A DNA stretch of 64,000 nucleotides from Gemmataceae bacterium (GCA_901538445.1 LR594586.1:1-64000); one strand, 5' to 3'; counted from the stretch's first letter, positions 25,249 through 40,904 are shown. A program made the numbers and translations. The notes: generated by a model from the letters alone, not told the origin.

Positions 25249-26424
25249 GTGCAACTTGCGCACTTCGATTGCTTCAGCGGCATCAGCGGCGACATGGTTC
25301 TGGGGGCGGTGCTCGACGCCGGGGTTCCGGCCGACGCGATCCGCGCCGCCCTCGCCTCGCTCGGGCTCCCGATCACGCTCGAAGTCGAGCGGGTGAAGCG
25401 GTGCGGGTTCGCCGCGACCAAGGCGAACGTCGTCGCCGCCGATCAGGAAGACTACCGCTTCTTGCCTGACATCCTCGCGATCCTCGAGCGGGCTGCGATC
25501 ACGCCGAAACAGCGCGAACTGGCCTCGCGCATCTTCCAGAAGATCGCCGAGGCCGAGGCCGCGGCGCACGGGATGCCGCTCGAGCGGGTCCACTTCCACG
25601 AGGTCGGCGCGCTCGACAGCATCGCGGACATCGTGGGGGCTGCGGTCGGCCTCGAAATGCTCGGCGTCGAGCGGTTCACCAGTTCGCCCGTGCCGACCGG
25701 CACCGGCACCGTGAAGGCGGCGCACGGCATCATGCCCGTGCCGACGCCGGGCACGCTCCAACTCCTCAAGGGCGTGCCGCTCGCCCCGTCGAAGGTCGAG
25801 TTCGAACTCACCACGCCGACCGGGGCCGCGATCCTCACTTCGGTGGTGACCGAGTACACCGCGTCGCCGGCGATGGTCGTCGAGACGATCGGCCACGGCG
25901 CCGGCACAAAGGACTTCCTCGACCGCCCGAACATCCTGCGGCTGATGGTGGGCACGGTCCAAGCCCCCGCGGCGCGCCGCGGGGGCTTGGAGGAATCAGA
26001 CACAGTCCTCGTCCTCGAAACCAACCTCGACGACGTGCCGGCCGAGATCGTGGGGTATTGCACCGAGCGGCTCTTCGCCGCCGGCGCGCTCGACGTGTTC
26101 GTCGTGCAGGGGCAGATGAAGAAGGGCCGGCCCGGGTTCCTCGTGTCGGTGATCTGCGATCCGGCAATGGCCGCGGACCTCGAAACAATTCTGTTCCGCG
26201 AGACCGGCACGTTCGGCGTCCGCCGGCACGCGGCCGAGCGCTCCAAGCTCCGACGCGAGGCGGTCACGGTCGAGACGCCGTGGGGGCCGGTGAAGGCGAA
26301 GCGCGGCTGGCGCGGCGACGGCTTCGCGCTCGTCACCCCCGAGTACGACGACTGCGCCCGCCTCGCCCGCGAACAGGGCGTGCCGCTTCGCACGGTTTAC
26401 CAGTCCTTCAACCAGCCACGATAG
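25249..26424 (+). CDS. larC: Nickel-pincer cofactor biosynthesis protein LarC (DUF111)
   Basis: The 391-residue protein (GTG start) opens with HFDCFSGISGDMVLGALLDAG-type sequence, has a VHFHEVGALDSIADIVG region and the TPTGAAILTSVVTEY motif, all hallmarks of LarC. LarC inserts nickel into the sulfur-bearing pyridinium precursor made by LarB and LarE to form the cofactor of lactate racemase-type enzymes, using CTP. larB, larE and larA are not in the window. There is no frameshift of the larC1/larC2 type; the gene is one reading frame. Confidence 0.93.
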   Translation: MQLAHFDCFSGISGDMVLGAVLDAGVPADAIRAALASLGLPITLEVERVKRCGFAATKANVVAADQEDYRFLPDILAILERAAITPKQRELASRIFQKIAEAEAAAHGMPLERVHFHEVGALDSIADIVGAAVGLEMLGVERFTSSPVPTGTGTVKAAHGIMPVPTPGTLQLLKGVPLAPSKVEFELTTPTGAAILTSVVTEYTASPAMVVETIGHGAGTKDFLDRPNILRLMVGTVQAPAARRGGLEESDTVLVLETNLDDVPAEIVGYCTERLFAAGALDVFVVQGQMKKGRPGFLVSVICDPAMAADLETILFRETGTFGVRRHAAERSKLRREAVTVETPWGPVKAKRGWRGDGFALVTPEYDDCARLAREQGVPLRTVYQSFNQPR

Positions 26425-27198
26425 TTACTTCGCCCCGTGCTTGAGCAGCAAGGCGGCGACTTTCTCCCACCCGAGGCAGCGGGCGAGCTGGAGTGGTGTC
26501 ATGCCGTTGCCCGTGGGAGCGTTCGGGTCGGCTCCGAATTCGAGCAAGATCTTCACCGCGGCGTAACTTCCGCCCAGGGCCATGCTGTGCAGTGTGGTCC
26601 AGCCGTTCTCGTCGGGCGACAGGAGGCCGGTCGGGTCTTTCTTCAGGTGTTCTTTGAGCGACGGACCCATGTTCTCGCTCATGGGGTGCTCCTCATCCTC
26701 ACTCTGCGAGTCGGGTAGGACGCGGACGTTCGCAGGGTCACCGAACTTCATCCCCCACGCGGCGTCGTGGCTTTGCCGCTCACGCGGTGACATCCTCGAC
26801 CGCATCACCCCCACTGTGAACCCACCGAACGGCTCGTCGCCGTACGAAAAGAGCCAGTCCGAGATTTCAGACAGCGGCCGGCTGACCCTGTCCCCGGCCC
26901 GGACGGACCGGAGCTTGTTCGGTGTGTTGAGGAGCGTCCCGCTGACGAGCCGGCCGTCGAAGAAGACGTCTCCGAACCACATCTGTTCGACCACCGGCTT
27001 CGCCTTCCCCCTCGGTGGTCCGTCCGAGAACGGTGCCTTCACCGCACTGGCCCCGAGGGCGGGGATGATCCGGCGGTACTCCCACGTCAGTTCGCGCCAG
27101 AGGTAACGGAAGGTCGCACGGGCCTTCTCGTAGGCTTCGAGCATTTCCGGGTCGTCGCCGTCGAAGTTGAAGACCGTGCTCGGCTGGGAATCACTCAT
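26425..27198 (-). CDS. DUF2314-like protein with C-terminal ankyrin repeats
   Basis: The 257-residue protein has an N-terminal domain with ARATFRYLWRELTWE and SGTLLNTPNKLRSVRAGD, which resembles DUF2314. It ends with ankyrin-type repeats (GWTTLHSMALGGSYAAVKILLEFGADPN and NGMTPLQLARCLGWEKVAALLLKHGA). Ankyrins bind proteins; the DUF2314 role is unknown. The start at 27198 gives MSDSQPS; an in-frame ATG at 27228 is also possible. Its stop touches the larC stop, so the two are convergent without a gap. Confidence 0.75.
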   Translation of the reverse strand: MSDSQPSTVFNFDGDDPEMLEAYEKARATFRYLWRELTWEYRRIIPALGASAVKAPFSDGPPRGKAKPVVEQMWFGDVFFDGRLVSGTLLNTPNKLRSVRAGDRVSRPLSEISDWLFSYGDEPFGGFTVGVMRSRMSPRERQSHDAAWGMKFGDPANVRVLPDSQSEDEEHPMSENMGPSLKEHLKKDPTGLLSPDENGWTTLHSMALGGSYAAVKILLEFGADPNAPTGNGMTPLQLARCLGWEKVAALLLKHGAK

Positions 27199-27329
27199 CC
27201 GCGCGTCTCGGTTGGGGGGAGGTTGCATCGTAATCGCGAGCCCTTGAACTTTCGACGGGATTCCGTGTCTATTCCGGTGATGCCTCCGGTCGCTCACGCG
27301 CCCGGCTCGCCAACATTCGGAACCCAGAC

Positions 27330-30038
<2,709 letters not shown>

Positions 30039-30057
30039 CACGCAACATGTATCTAAT

Positions 30058-30121
30058 GGCGAGCCGTGTGTGTCAACACACGGGCTAAGGTTCACCCGTG
30101 TGTTGACACACACGGCTCGCC
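30058..30121. repeat. Perfect inverted repeat, 27-base arms
   Basis: Arms 30058-30084 and 30095-30121 are exact reverse complements with a ten-base loop. It lies between alaS and the sulfatase gene and can serve as a hairpin terminator, though no T-tract follows. Confidence 0.88.
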
Positions 30122-30162
30122 CGGAAGCCGTCCACCCTTCACCTTCCCGTTGGGGACCGTCC

Positions 30163-31710
30163 ATGCCCGCACGCTGCTTTCTTGCTGCCCTCGCACTGCT
30201 CCTCGGGGGCGGTGCGGCGTTCGCCGCCGACGCCCCCAAGCTGAAACAACCGAACATCGTGTTCATCTTCTCCGACGACCACGCCTACCAGGCGATCAGC
30301 GCTTACGGCGACCCGCGGAAGCTGATCGACACGCCGAACATCGACCGGATCGCGACCGGCGGCATGCGGTTCGACCGGTGCCTGGTGCCCAACTCGATCT
30401 GCGGGCCGAGCCGGGCCACGGTGCTGACCGGGAAGTACAGCCACGCGAACGGGTTCTTCAACAACACGAACAACAAGTTCGACGGCTCGCAGGTCACGTT
30501 CCCAAAGCTGCTCCAGAAGGCCGGGTACCAGACCGCAGTGGTCGGCAAGTGGCACCTCGTCTCCGAGCCGACCGGGTTCGACTACTGGCACATCCTGCCG
30601 GGCCAGGGCGCGTACTACAACCCGCCGATGAACGACAATGGGAAGCCCGTGAAGCACGCCGGGCACGTCACCGACGTCATCACCGACCTGTCGCTCGACT
30701 GGATCAAGGGGCGCGACAAGAACAAGCCGTTCGTGCTGATGTGCCAGCACAAGGCCCCGCACCGCGAGTGGGAGCCGGCGCTGCGGCACCTGGGCCACGA
30801 CAAGGACCGCAAGTACCCCGAGCCGGACACGCTGTTCGACGACTACGCCGGTCGCGGGTCCGCCGAGAAGGCGCAGGACATGACCATCGCCAAGACGATG
30901 ACGCAGCGCGACCTCAAGCTCGTCACCCCCGGTGCCCTGACCCCCGAGCAGAAGAAGGAGTGGGACGCCTACTACGAGCCGCGGAACAAGGAGTTCCGCG
31001 AGGCGAACCTCGAGGGCAAGGACCTCGTCCGGTGGAAGTACAACCGGTACATGCACGACTACCTGGGGTGCATCAAGGGCGTGGACGAGAGCGTCGGCAA
31101 GGTACTCGACTATCTCGACAAGGAGGGGCTCACTGACAACACCATCGTCGTTTATTCATCGGACCAGGGGTTCTACCTCGGCGAGCACGGGTGGTTCGAC
31201 AAGCGGTGGGTGTTCGAGGAGTCGCTGCGGACCCCGCTCCTGGTGCGGTGGCCGGGCGTTGCGAAGCCGGGGAGCGTGAACGCGAACATCGTGAGCAACC
31301 TCGACTTCGCCGAGACGTTCCTCGACGCCGCCGGGGTGCCGGTGCCGGCCGAGATGCAGGGCCGCAGCCTCGTCCCGCTGCTGAAGGGAACGCCGCCGGC
31401 CGACTGGCGAACGAGCTTCTACTACCACTACTACGAGTACCCCGGCCCGCACGCGGTCCGCCGGCACTACGCCGTCGTCACTGATCGGCACAAGCTGATC
31501 CGCTTCTACGAGACGCCCGGCGACTACTGGGAACTGTTCGACCTGAAGACCGACCCGAAAGAGATGACGAGTGTGTACGGCAAGCCGGAGTACGCGAAGG
31601 TGCAAAAGGAACTGGAGGAGGAACTGTCGCGGCTCCGAACCTCTCTCAAGGTGACGGAGACCGACCCGCCTGCATCAATGATCGGGCCGCCCAAGAAGAA
31701 GGCGAACTGA
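30163..31710 (+). CDS. Secreted formylglycine-dependent sulfatase
   Basis: The 515-residue precursor has a signal peptide (ending near AAFAAD, residue 22) and the sulfatase S1 core. [13 protein letters not shown] binds calcium, and C80 in [16 protein letters not shown] is the CxPSR cysteine that becomes formylglycine. GKWHL follows, and [14 protein letters not shown] supplies the C-terminal metal ligands. It hydrolyses sulfate esters, probably of algal or mucin-like polysaccharides in planctomycetes. The ATG at 30163 was chosen for the signal peptide; the frame upstream runs into the inverted repeat. Confidence 0.93.
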   Translation: MPARCFLAALALLLGGGAAFAADAPKLKQPNIVFIFSDDHAYQAISAYGDPRKLIDTPNIDRIATGGMRFDRCLVPNSICGPSRATVLTGKYSHANGFFNNTNNKFDGSQVTFPKLLQKAGYQTAVVGKWHLVSEPTGFDYWHILPGQGAYYNPPMNDNGKPVKHAGHVTDVITDLSLDWIKGRDKNKPFVLMCQHKAPHREWEPALRHLGHDKDRKYPEPDTLFDDYAGRGSAEKAQDMTIAKTMTQRDLKLVTPGALTPEQKKEWDAYYEPRNKEFREANLEGKDLVRWKYNRYMHDYLGCIKGVDESVGKVLDYLDKEGLTDNTIVVYSSDQGFYLGEHGWFDKRWVFEESLRTPLLVRWPGVAKPGSVNANIVSNLDFAETFLDAAGVPVPAEMQGRSLVPLLKGTPPADWRTSFYYHYYEYPGPHAVRRHYAVVTDRHKLIRFYETPGDYWELFDLKTDPKEMTSVYGKPEYAKVQKELEEELSRLRTSLKVTETDPPASMIGPPKKKAN

Positions 31711-31717
31711 CCGAACA

Positions 31718-31744
31718 GGCCGGCGGAGGTTCGCTCCGCCGGCC
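31718..31744. terminator. Hairpin between convergent sulfatase and DUF1559 genes
   Basis: Perfect 11-bp stem (31718-31728 with 31734-31744) and a five-base loop lie in the 42-base gap between the two stop codons. No T-tract follows on either side; a bidirectional termination role is inferred from position. Confidence 0.55.
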
Positions 31745-31752
31745 CGCTCGCA

Positions 31753-32547
31753 TCACTGCCCGGTGTACTCACTGGCGTTGCTCGTCAGAAACCCGAGCGA
31801 GAACTTGGCCTTCGCGGTGTCCCACGCGGTCTGCGGAAACGGGGCGACGGGCACATCAACCGCGGTCCGCGTCTCGGCGTGACCGTCGGCGAATGCGACA
31901 TTGGCGACCCCCGCGAACCGGAATTGCGTCGCGTTCGCGCCGTACATGTTGAACGCCTGCGTTCCACCGTAGGGACTGGTCTCGTACGGCGAGCCGAAGC
32001 TGTCCGTCACCTCTTGCAGCGTCCCATCGGGGTTCAGTTGCACCTGCTCCGTGAACAAGAACACCTGGCTGGTCGGGAGCTGCGCGAGGCGCTTCGAAGC
32101 AACGTGGCGGTTGTAGGCGTACCCGCGGGCCAGACCGCCGACGGTGGCGGTGATGGGGTACGACTCGACCATCGGGCACTTCGCGACCGCGGTGTTGTTT
32201 TCGTAGTACGGGGCGAGGATGCCCCCGCCCGCGTCCGTTGCAACGACCGCGTAGGTCGTGCTGTTGTAGGTGACCAGTCCGTACCAGTACTGCACGGTGT
32301 ACGTCGGCGACCCGCCCTTGTAGACGGACGTCGGCGGCAACTTCAAAAAGGCGTCGTGGTAGTTGTGCGCCGCGAGTGCCAGTTGCCGGATGTTGCTCGC
32401 ACCCTTGATGCGGGCTGCCGCCATCCGCACCTTCTGCACCGCCGGGAGGAGGAGGCCGATCAGAACGGCGATGATCGCGATCACCACCAGCAACTCGATC
32501 AGCGTGAAGCCCCGGCGTCTCCCCACTCGAGAACCGTAACGAACCAT
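31753..32547 (-). CDS. DUF1559 prepilin-like protein under a cobalamin riboswitch
   Basis: The 264-residue protein has a type IV prepilin-like N-terminus, [19 protein letters not shown], with the Glu at position 5 after the cleavage site. The following body holds [16 protein letters not shown] and ends with [12 protein letters not shown], both typical of planctomycete DUF1559 proteins. The family is very large in planctomycetes and its role, perhaps pseudopilin-like surface fibres, is not settled. An AGGAG site lies before the ATG at 32547. A cobalamin riboswitch begins 156 bases upstream, so expression should depend on B12. Function in vitamin handling is only inference. Confidence 0.88.
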   Translation of the reverse strand: MVRYGSRVGRRRGFTLIELLVVIAIIAVLIGLLLPAVQKVRMAAARIKGASNIRQLALAAHNYHDAFLKLPPTSVYKGGSPTYTVQYWYGLVTYNSTTYAVVATDAGGGILAPYYENNTAVAKCPMVESYPITATVGGLARGYAYNRHVASKRLAQLPTSQVFLFTEQVQLNPDGTLQEVTDSFGSPYETSPYGGTQAFNMYGANATQFRFAGVANVAFADGHAETRTAVDVPVAPFPQTAWDTAKAKFSLGFLTSNASEYTGQ

Positions 32548-32703
32548 CGAACTGCGCTCCTGCCCGTCGGGTCGGACGGGTGAGTCGGGGCGCGACCGAG
32601 GTACGGAACGGGGCGGCTGGCTGCGGGCGCAGCGCAATACGGGACCGGCCCGCCCGCGGCCTGGGTACGAGGCCCCGAACGACAAGCGGCTCGCGCCGCG
32701 AAA

Positions 32704-32880
32704 GTGACGGGCAGGTCTTCTGGCTCTCGGCTCCAGTCGAGTCCGGGCGGCCTTCCCGCGGTTGCCCGCAGTGGCGTCTCGCCCGCACTCTCGCCGAACA
32801 CAGCAGCGGCCCTGCGCCGGATTCTCACCGGCTTCCCTCTTCGGCCCGTGGCGTCGAACGACCCCGCGGGCACCCGTCAC
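32704..32880 (-). promoter_or_regulatory. Cobalamin (B12) riboswitch
   Basis: Read leftward, the region has the conserved core of the cobalamin aptamer. An eight-base P1 (32873-32880 with 32704-32711) encloses a GGGAAGCCGGTGAGAATCC stretch around 32820-32840, the GCAGGGCCGCTGCTGTG junction next to it, GCCACTGC..GGGAAGGCC further on, and the hallmark GCCAGAAGACCTGCC near the 3' end (about 32709-32723). The only gene downstream on this strand is the DUF1559 prepilin-like gene. A short hairpin (CCCGTC/GACGGG) just before its AGGAG site could be the regulated expression platform. Confidence 0.92.
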
Positions 32881-32976
32881 GCTTGAAGATAGAAGGTCAC
32901 ATGAACGAAACAACCCCCGGAGGGCCGGGGGCAGGGCGACGCAGTGTTTCCCAGTGGGTGGTTTGGGTTGTGAAGC

Positions 32977-33054
32977 CACCCCCTCGCTGGCGCTCGGGGT
33001 TCGCCAAGACGTTGCACAGCGTCTTGGCGAACCCCGAGCGCCAGCGAGGGGGTG
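32977..33054. repeat. Perfect inverted repeat, 35-base arms, in a larger imperfect palindrome
   Basis: Arms 32977-33011 and 33020-33054 are exact reverse complements separated by eight bases. Outside them, GAACGAAACAACCCCC (about 32903-32918) and a near reverse complement (about 33094-33109) form a second, imperfect pair, so the whole 32903-33109 region is a nested palindrome. It fills the gap between the riboswitch and the next gene, and no gene is supported within it. It may be a non-autonomous mobile element. Confidence 0.82.
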
Positions 33055-33116
33055 CCCCTGACCCAGATTCAATCTCTGCGTACCCCTGGGCCGGGGGTTG
33101 TTCGGTTCGCACCAAC

Positions 33117-33974
33117 TCACTTCTTCGGGAGCAGCTCCTCGCTCGACGCGATGGTGCCGTCGGCGGTCAGGCTCAGCGTGACCCCGCCGCCCTCCCCTTC
33201 CATCTTGATCGCGAGCGTCCCGGTCATGCGGTTCGTCGGGTCGGTCCCGTCGATGCACGCCTCGCCGGTCATCTTCAGTTTCATGACACTCCCGTCCTTC
33301 AGCTTGACGGGCGACTTCGCCCCGAGGCTCTTCAGCGCGATCGTGCCGGTGTACTCCAGCACCCCGACCTGCTTGCCGCCCTTCTCGAACGTCTTCACCA
33401 GCTTGCCGGTCAGCTCGCTCTTGTCGGCGTCGATCGCCAGCCCGTCGCCGGAGATGCCCGGGAGCTTGGACACGTCCACCTTCCACGTGTCGCCGGGCTT
33501 CACCGGCTTGCCCGGCAGGAGCCGCTCGATCCCCATGCCCCCGTCGCGGTCGAACTCGGCCGTCAGCTTGGCGGAGAAGGCGGGGTCGAGCGGTTGCTCG
33601 GCCGTGGCCGTGTACTTGCCGTTCTTCTTCTCGATCAGGATGGCGGCGTTAAGCGGCGGCCCGTCGGCGGCCTTCCCGCCCTTCGTCACCTCGTACTTCT
33701 CGTAGGTCCGCTTCAGCTTGAGCGGCTTCCCGACGGCGTCGTTCGCGGTGATGACCACGTCGGTGTACACGATCGACTTGGCCTCCACGTCGTCCTTCGT
33801 GTTCGTGTTTCCGCCGGCCGTGAAGTCGATCTTCGAGGTCATCTTCTCGTTCTTGGTGACCTTGACGCGGTCCCCGGCGACGAGCTTGGCGATCTTGATG
33901 GTGACCGCGTCCTGAGCGGGTGCGGACAGAGCGGTGAGCCCGACGAGGGCCCCGGCAAAAGCGAACGTTCGCAT
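33117..33974 (-). CDS. Secreted planctomycete protein of unknown function
   Basis: The 285-residue precursor has a signal peptide ([22 protein letters not shown]). The mature part is beta-rich ([55 protein letters not shown]). The protein encoded just upstream on the same strand shares the layout, including a P.K.G.TW.VDL motif and an LVK.....G.QVGV strand, so the two are paralogs. No catalytic motif is evident. The leftward pair is likely cotranscribed. Confidence 0.75.
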   Translation of the reverse strand: MRTFAFAGALVGLTALSAPAQDAVTIKIAKLVAGDRVKVTKNEKMTSKIDFTAGGNTNTKDDVEAKSIVYTDVVITANDAVGKPLKLKRTYEKYEVTKGGKAADGPPLNAAILIEKKNGKYTATAEQPLDPAFSAKLTAEFDRDGGMGIERLLPGKPVKPGDTWKVDVSKLPGISGDGLAIDADKSELTGKLVKTFEKGGKQVGVLEYTGTIALKSLGAKSPVKLKDGSVMKLKMTGEACIDGTDPTNRMTGTLAIKMEGEGGGVTLSLTADGTIASSEELLPKK

Positions 33975-34009
33975 CTGTGTCTCCAGCGGGTGTGTGGGTC
34001 GGGACCGGG

Positions 34010-34909
34010 CTACTTCACGGGGGTGACCGTCTGCTCCTGGGTGCCCTCGATCGTCGTCTTGACCTCGTGCCCGATGACGTCGCGGTGGTCGATGCTGCCC
34101 TTGAGAGTCACCTTCATCGTGCCGGCGCGTGACGACCCGTCGATCACTCCGTCGTAGGTGACGGTCGACGGCAGCGACCCGGTGATCGGCGACCCGTTCG
34201 TCGCGTGCGTGTCGAACACGAGGTCGATCTTCCACTCGATCACGCCGCGCTGCTGCCCGTCCTTCTTGTAGGCCCGCACGAGCTTCCCGGTGGCCCGGCT
34301 CTTCTCCTTGTGGTACTCGAACGGCGTGCTCCCCGCGAGCGCCCGCACGGCGGCGAGATCGACCGCCCAGGTCTGGCCCACCTTCACCGGGGCCTTGGGG
34401 AGCATCCCCTCGAAGTTCCCGCGGCCGCCGGTGAACTCGGGGTCCAGTTCCCGCTTCTCGGCGGGCGACACCATCTTGCCGTCGATCGCGTACGTGTAGC
34501 TGCTGACGATCCGCTCGGCGGTCACCGTCTTGCCGGTGAACGGGAGGTTCGTCATCTCGCCCTTCGGGTCGGACCGCTCGGCGACCTTGTACTCGCGCGA
34601 CAGCTTCACGGGCGGCTCGCCGGCCGCGGCTTCGAGGACGGTCTCGATGTAGTCGAGGCGGAGCACATCGTACTGGGTCTGGGTGGCGTTCATGCTGGTC
34701 GCGGACACCGCGCCCTTCCGGTTCTTCACGATCCGGGCGACGTCCCCCTTGTGGGGCTCCCGGATGGTGATCGTGAGGGTCGCGTTGGGGTCCGCAGCTT
34801 CGGGCGGCTGGGCCGGGTCGCCGGGTCGGCCGGACGGTTCCGGACCGGACTTCGAGCACCCGACGAGGGCAGCGGCGAGGACCGCGAGGGAGAGCGTGCG
34901 GTGCGTCAT
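34010..34909 (-). CDS. Lipoprotein paralog of the secreted protein downstream
   Basis: The 299-residue protein has a lipoprotein signal with lipobox LVGC (Cys18). After a Pro/Gly-rich linker it is beta-rich (TLTITIREPHKGDVARIVKN, VKVGQTWAVDLAAVR, GKLVRAYKKDGQQRGVIEW), paralleling the 285-residue protein encoded 35 bases downstream. It is probably anchored in a membrane while its paralog is released. The function is unknown. It is divergent from carB. Confidence 0.75.
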   Translation of the reverse strand: MTHRTLSLAVLAAALVGCSKSGPEPSGRPGDPAQPPEAADPNATLTITIREPHKGDVARIVKNRKGAVSATSMNATQTQYDVLRLDYIETVLEAAAGEPPVKLSREYKVAERSDPKGEMTNLPFTGKTVTAERIVSSYTYAIDGKMVSPAEKRELDPEFTGGRGNFEGMLPKAPVKVGQTWAVDLAAVRALAGSTPFEYHKEKSRATGKLVRAYKKDGQQRGVIEWKIDLVFDTHATNGSPITGSLPSTVTYDGVIDGSSRAGTMKVTLKGSIDHRDVIGHEVKTTIEGTQEQTVTPVK

Positions 34910-35054
34910 GGGATGATTACTCCGGAGAATACGATGGTGACATGCTACCCGTCCGGGTGGCCGGTGTCACCGGCGCGGCGGCCCTTGGTGCTTCGGCCCG
35001 TCGGTCATAGGTTATTCGGAGTTTGCGCCGCACCGTCCCCGCGATAGAGCACCA

Positions 35055-38387
<3,333 letters not shown>

Positions 38388-38390
38388 GCG

Positions 38391-38807
38391 TCACGCGGCC
38401 GCGGGCACCGGCACCCGCCGGCACGCCGGCGTTCCTGGGGTGCCGACCGCCTCGAACACCCGGCGCAAACCCTGCACGTGCTTGCACCCGCACGCGTGCC
38501 GGTAGTCGGCGTGGTAGACCGCGTCGGGACAGGTGCAGTGCCACACGAGGTAGTTGTCGTCGGTCCGCTCGATCGAGATCTGGTACTCGTCGCGGCCGCC
38601 GCGGACCTCCCAGGTTGCGACGCACCCCGCCTCGGTCGGGTCCGGGTTGCGGTACAGGACGCGGAAGTGGTACGGGCTCGGAACCCGCTTCCGGTCCGGC
38701 CCCGGCAGCATCGTTGTGATGAGAGTGAACGACGATTCTGGTGACGCAACCACGGTCCTCTCCTGCCGGTTCGTTTGGGGCGGCTTGGTAGAATCATTAT
38801 ACGCCAC
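38391..38807 (-). CDS. Small SWIM-type zinc-finger protein
   Basis: The 138-residue protein has a beta-rich core (YHFRVLYRNPDP, CVATWEVRGGRDEYQISIER) and a SWIM finger WHCTCPDAVYHADYRHACGCKHV, with the CxC...CxH pattern. It is similar in type, though not in sequence, to the SWIM protein at 11369. Its stop lies four bases beyond the convergent carB stop. The promoter region is shared with the divergent cyclo-ligase gene. A binding role for DNA or protein is inferred from the finger only. Confidence 0.72.
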   Translation of the reverse strand: MAYNDSTKPPQTNRQERTVVASPESSFTLITTMLPGPDRKRVPSPYHFRVLYRNPDPTEAGCVATWEVRGGRDEYQISIERTDDNYLVWHCTCPDAVYHADYRHACGCKHVQGLRRVFEAVGTPGTPACRRVPVPAAA

Positions 38808-38879
38808 GCCCGTTCAGTACGGATGTCCGTAGCCCCCTTCCACCGCAACAATTCCCAGAACCCGAACGGAGCGCGACCG

Positions 38880-39506
38880 ATGTCCGAAACCGACCTGGCC
38901 ACCGACCCGCAGGCCCGCAAGGCCGCCCTCCGCGAACAGGCGCGCAAAAACCGCGTCGCCCAGAAAAACAAGGACGAGGTGAGCCGCGGGATCTGCGAGA
39001 CGTTCACCGCCCTGCCCGCCTACGCCGCGGCCCGGACCGTGATGTGGTACGTCGATGCCGGCAGCGAGGTCCGCACCCGGCACGCGCTGCCGGCGGCGCT
39101 GACCCACGGCAAGCGCGTCGTCGTCCCTTGGTGCGTCGTCGAGTCGAACACGCTGGAGTTGTTCCTGCTCGAAGACATGAGCGAGTTGGTCGAGGGGGCG
39201 TACAAGATCCTCGAACCCAAGGCCGAACTCCGGACGCTTGCGGCGAAGATCGTCCGGCCCGAGGAACTCGACCTGGTGATGGTGCCCGGCACCGCGTTCG
39301 ACCCGCGGGGCGCGCGGATGGGCCAGGGCAAGGGGTACTACGACCGGCTCCTGTCGGCGGCGCGCCCCGACGCCCCGCTCGTCGGGATCGCGTTCGACTG
39401 CCAGGTCTTCGACGAGATCCCCGTCGCCCCGCACGACGTGTTCATGGACCTCGTGCTGACCGAGTCCCGGGCCATCGCGGGCCGCGGCCGGCGGCCGGTG
39501 AGTTGA
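38880..39506 (+). CDS. 5-formyltetrahydrofolate cyclo-ligase family protein
   Basis: The 208-residue protein shows the family signature near its C-terminus: VMVPGTAFDPRGARMGQGKGYYDRLL, which binds ATP and folate. The N-terminal AALREQARKNR helix matches the family start. The enzyme converts 5-formyl-THF to 5,10-methenyl-THF using ATP. The ATG at 38880 was chosen as the one giving normal length; the frame opens 105 bases earlier. The gene overlaps nothing and ends three bases before the convergent flavin oxidoreductase stop. Confidence 0.92.
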   Translation: MSETDLATDPQARKAALREQARKNRVAQKNKDEVSRGICETFTALPAYAAARTVMWYVDAGSEVRTRHALPAALTHGKRVVVPWCVVESNTLELFLLEDMSELVEGAYKILEPKAELRTLAAKIVRPEELDLVMVPGTAFDPRGARMGQGKGYYDRLLSAARPDAPLVGIAFDCQVFDEIPVAPHDVFMDLVLTESRAIAGRGRRPVS

Positions 39507-39509
39507 CGG

Positions 39510-40904
39510 TCACTTCTTCAGCGCGAGCTTCTGCACGTCCTTCCAGATCTCGCCGTAGGCCTCCTTGTCGAACGGCGGGCACCCGGTCGGGAACTGGCCC
39601 ATTGGGTGGTCCTTCGCTCGCATGATCGCGGTGCAGTAACTGAACGTCCGGCACACCCGCTTGCGGTCGAGCTTGCCGTGGTCGAGCAACTGGCGGACCC
39701 AGTCCGGTTGCGAGAGCGTGGCGCGGCCGACCCCGGCGATCGCGACCCGGCCGTCGCGCACGTTCGCCGCGGCCGCCTGCGGCAGGAACTCTTGCAGGTA
39801 GCTGTACCCCGTCCCGACGACCGCGAGGCCCGGGTTCGCGCGCTGCACGGCCTCGGCCGCACGGAAGTGGCGGTCCACGCCGATCAGCGGGTGCTCGGGC
39901 GACTCGTACCCGTCCGGCGGCGGGTACTCGGCCGGCCGGCCGAAGTGCGGCTGCGCGTAGGGGTTCCCCATCGTCAGGTTGACGAGAGTGACGCCGAGCG
40001 TCTGCATGTCGGCGACCCACCGGAGCGGCTCGGTGAGGTCCGGGGTGAACGGGTCGGTCTCGGACATGCCCCAACCGTTCACAAGCGGCAGCGTGTGGGG
40101 GACCGGCTCGCCCGGCGGGTTGAACGGAATGCTGTCGAACGCGTTCATGCGCGTCGCGAGGATGACGTTCGCAGGGACCGCAGCCCGCACCGCCTGGAAC
40201 ACCTCGCGGGCCAGCCGCGTGCGGTTCTCGAAGCTGCCGCCGTACGGTCCCGGACGGTTCCGCGCGCCGAGGAGTTCGTTCAGCAGGTAGCGGTGACACT
40301 GCTTCACGTCGAGGAAGTCGAACCCGACCTCCACGGCCAGCTTCGCGGTGACGACATAAGCATCGACGAGGCGTTTGAGTTCGTCGTCGGTGACGAGCGG
40401 CGTGTCGGCGGTGACCTTGTACCGACCCACGAGGAGCGGGTCGTGCGTCGCGATGACCGGCCGGCGGTAGCTGTACCGGCCCGAGTGCGTGAGTTGCAGG
40501 CCGAACAGCAGGCCGGAGTCGTCGCCGTTAGCCGCCCGGTGGGCGGCGCGGCAGTCGGCGACCATGCGGGCGAAGTCGGCCTTCGTCGCCTCGTTGAGCA
40601 CGATCTGGCGCGGGTTGGCGCGCCCCTCCTCGACCACGGCGCACGCCTCGCCCCAGATCATTTTCGCGCCGCCGGCTCCGAAGCGCACGTACCGCCGGTG
40701 GGTCAACTCGCCCGGTCGGCCGTCGAGTTCGCCGTCGCACCCCTCCATCGGGTGGATGCACCAGCGGTTCCCGAGCGTCCGCCCGGCGATGGTGAGCGGT
40801 TGGAACAGCGGCGTGAGGTCGTCGGAGAACCGCAGGTCGATCCCGAGGCGGGCGTTTTCGGCTTCGAGGTCGGCAGCGGACTTGTACTTGAAGAAGTTGG
40901 CCAT
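39510..40904 (-). CDS. NADH:flavin oxidoreductase, Old Yellow Enzyme family
   Basis: The 464-residue protein has the OYE TIM-barrel features: PLTIAGRTLGNRWCIHPMEG at the start (FMN contact), GLQLTHSGRYS, the FDFLDVKQCHRYLLNELL-type catalytic stretch, FENRTRLAREVFQAVR, and VVGTGYSYLQEF near the C-terminal phosphate site. It is longer than YqjM-type enzymes but has no C-terminal FAD/NAD domain, so it is a single-domain FMN enzyme. The substrate is unknown. Confidence 0.88.
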   Translation of the reverse strand: MANFFKYKSAADLEAENARLGIDLRFSDDLTPLFQPLTIAGRTLGNRWCIHPMEGCDGELDGRPGELTHRRYVRFGAGGAKMIWGEACAVVEEGRANPRQIVLNEATKADFARMVADCRAAHRAANGDDSGLLFGLQLTHSGRYSYRRPVIATHDPLLVGRYKVTADTPLVTDDELKRLVDAYVVTAKLAVEVGFDFLDVKQCHRYLLNELLGARNRPGPYGGSFENRTRLAREVFQAVRAAVPANVILATRMNAFDSIPFNPPGEPVPHTLPLVNGWGMSETDPFTPDLTEPLRWVADMQTLGVTLVNLTMGNPYAQPHFGRPAEYPPPDGYESPEHPLIGVDRHFRAAEAVQRANPGLAVVGTGYSYLQEFLPQAAAANVRDGRVAIAGVGRATLSQPDWVRQLLDHGKLDRKRVCRTFSYCTAIMRAKDHPMGQFPTGCPPFDKEAYGEIWKDVQKLALKK

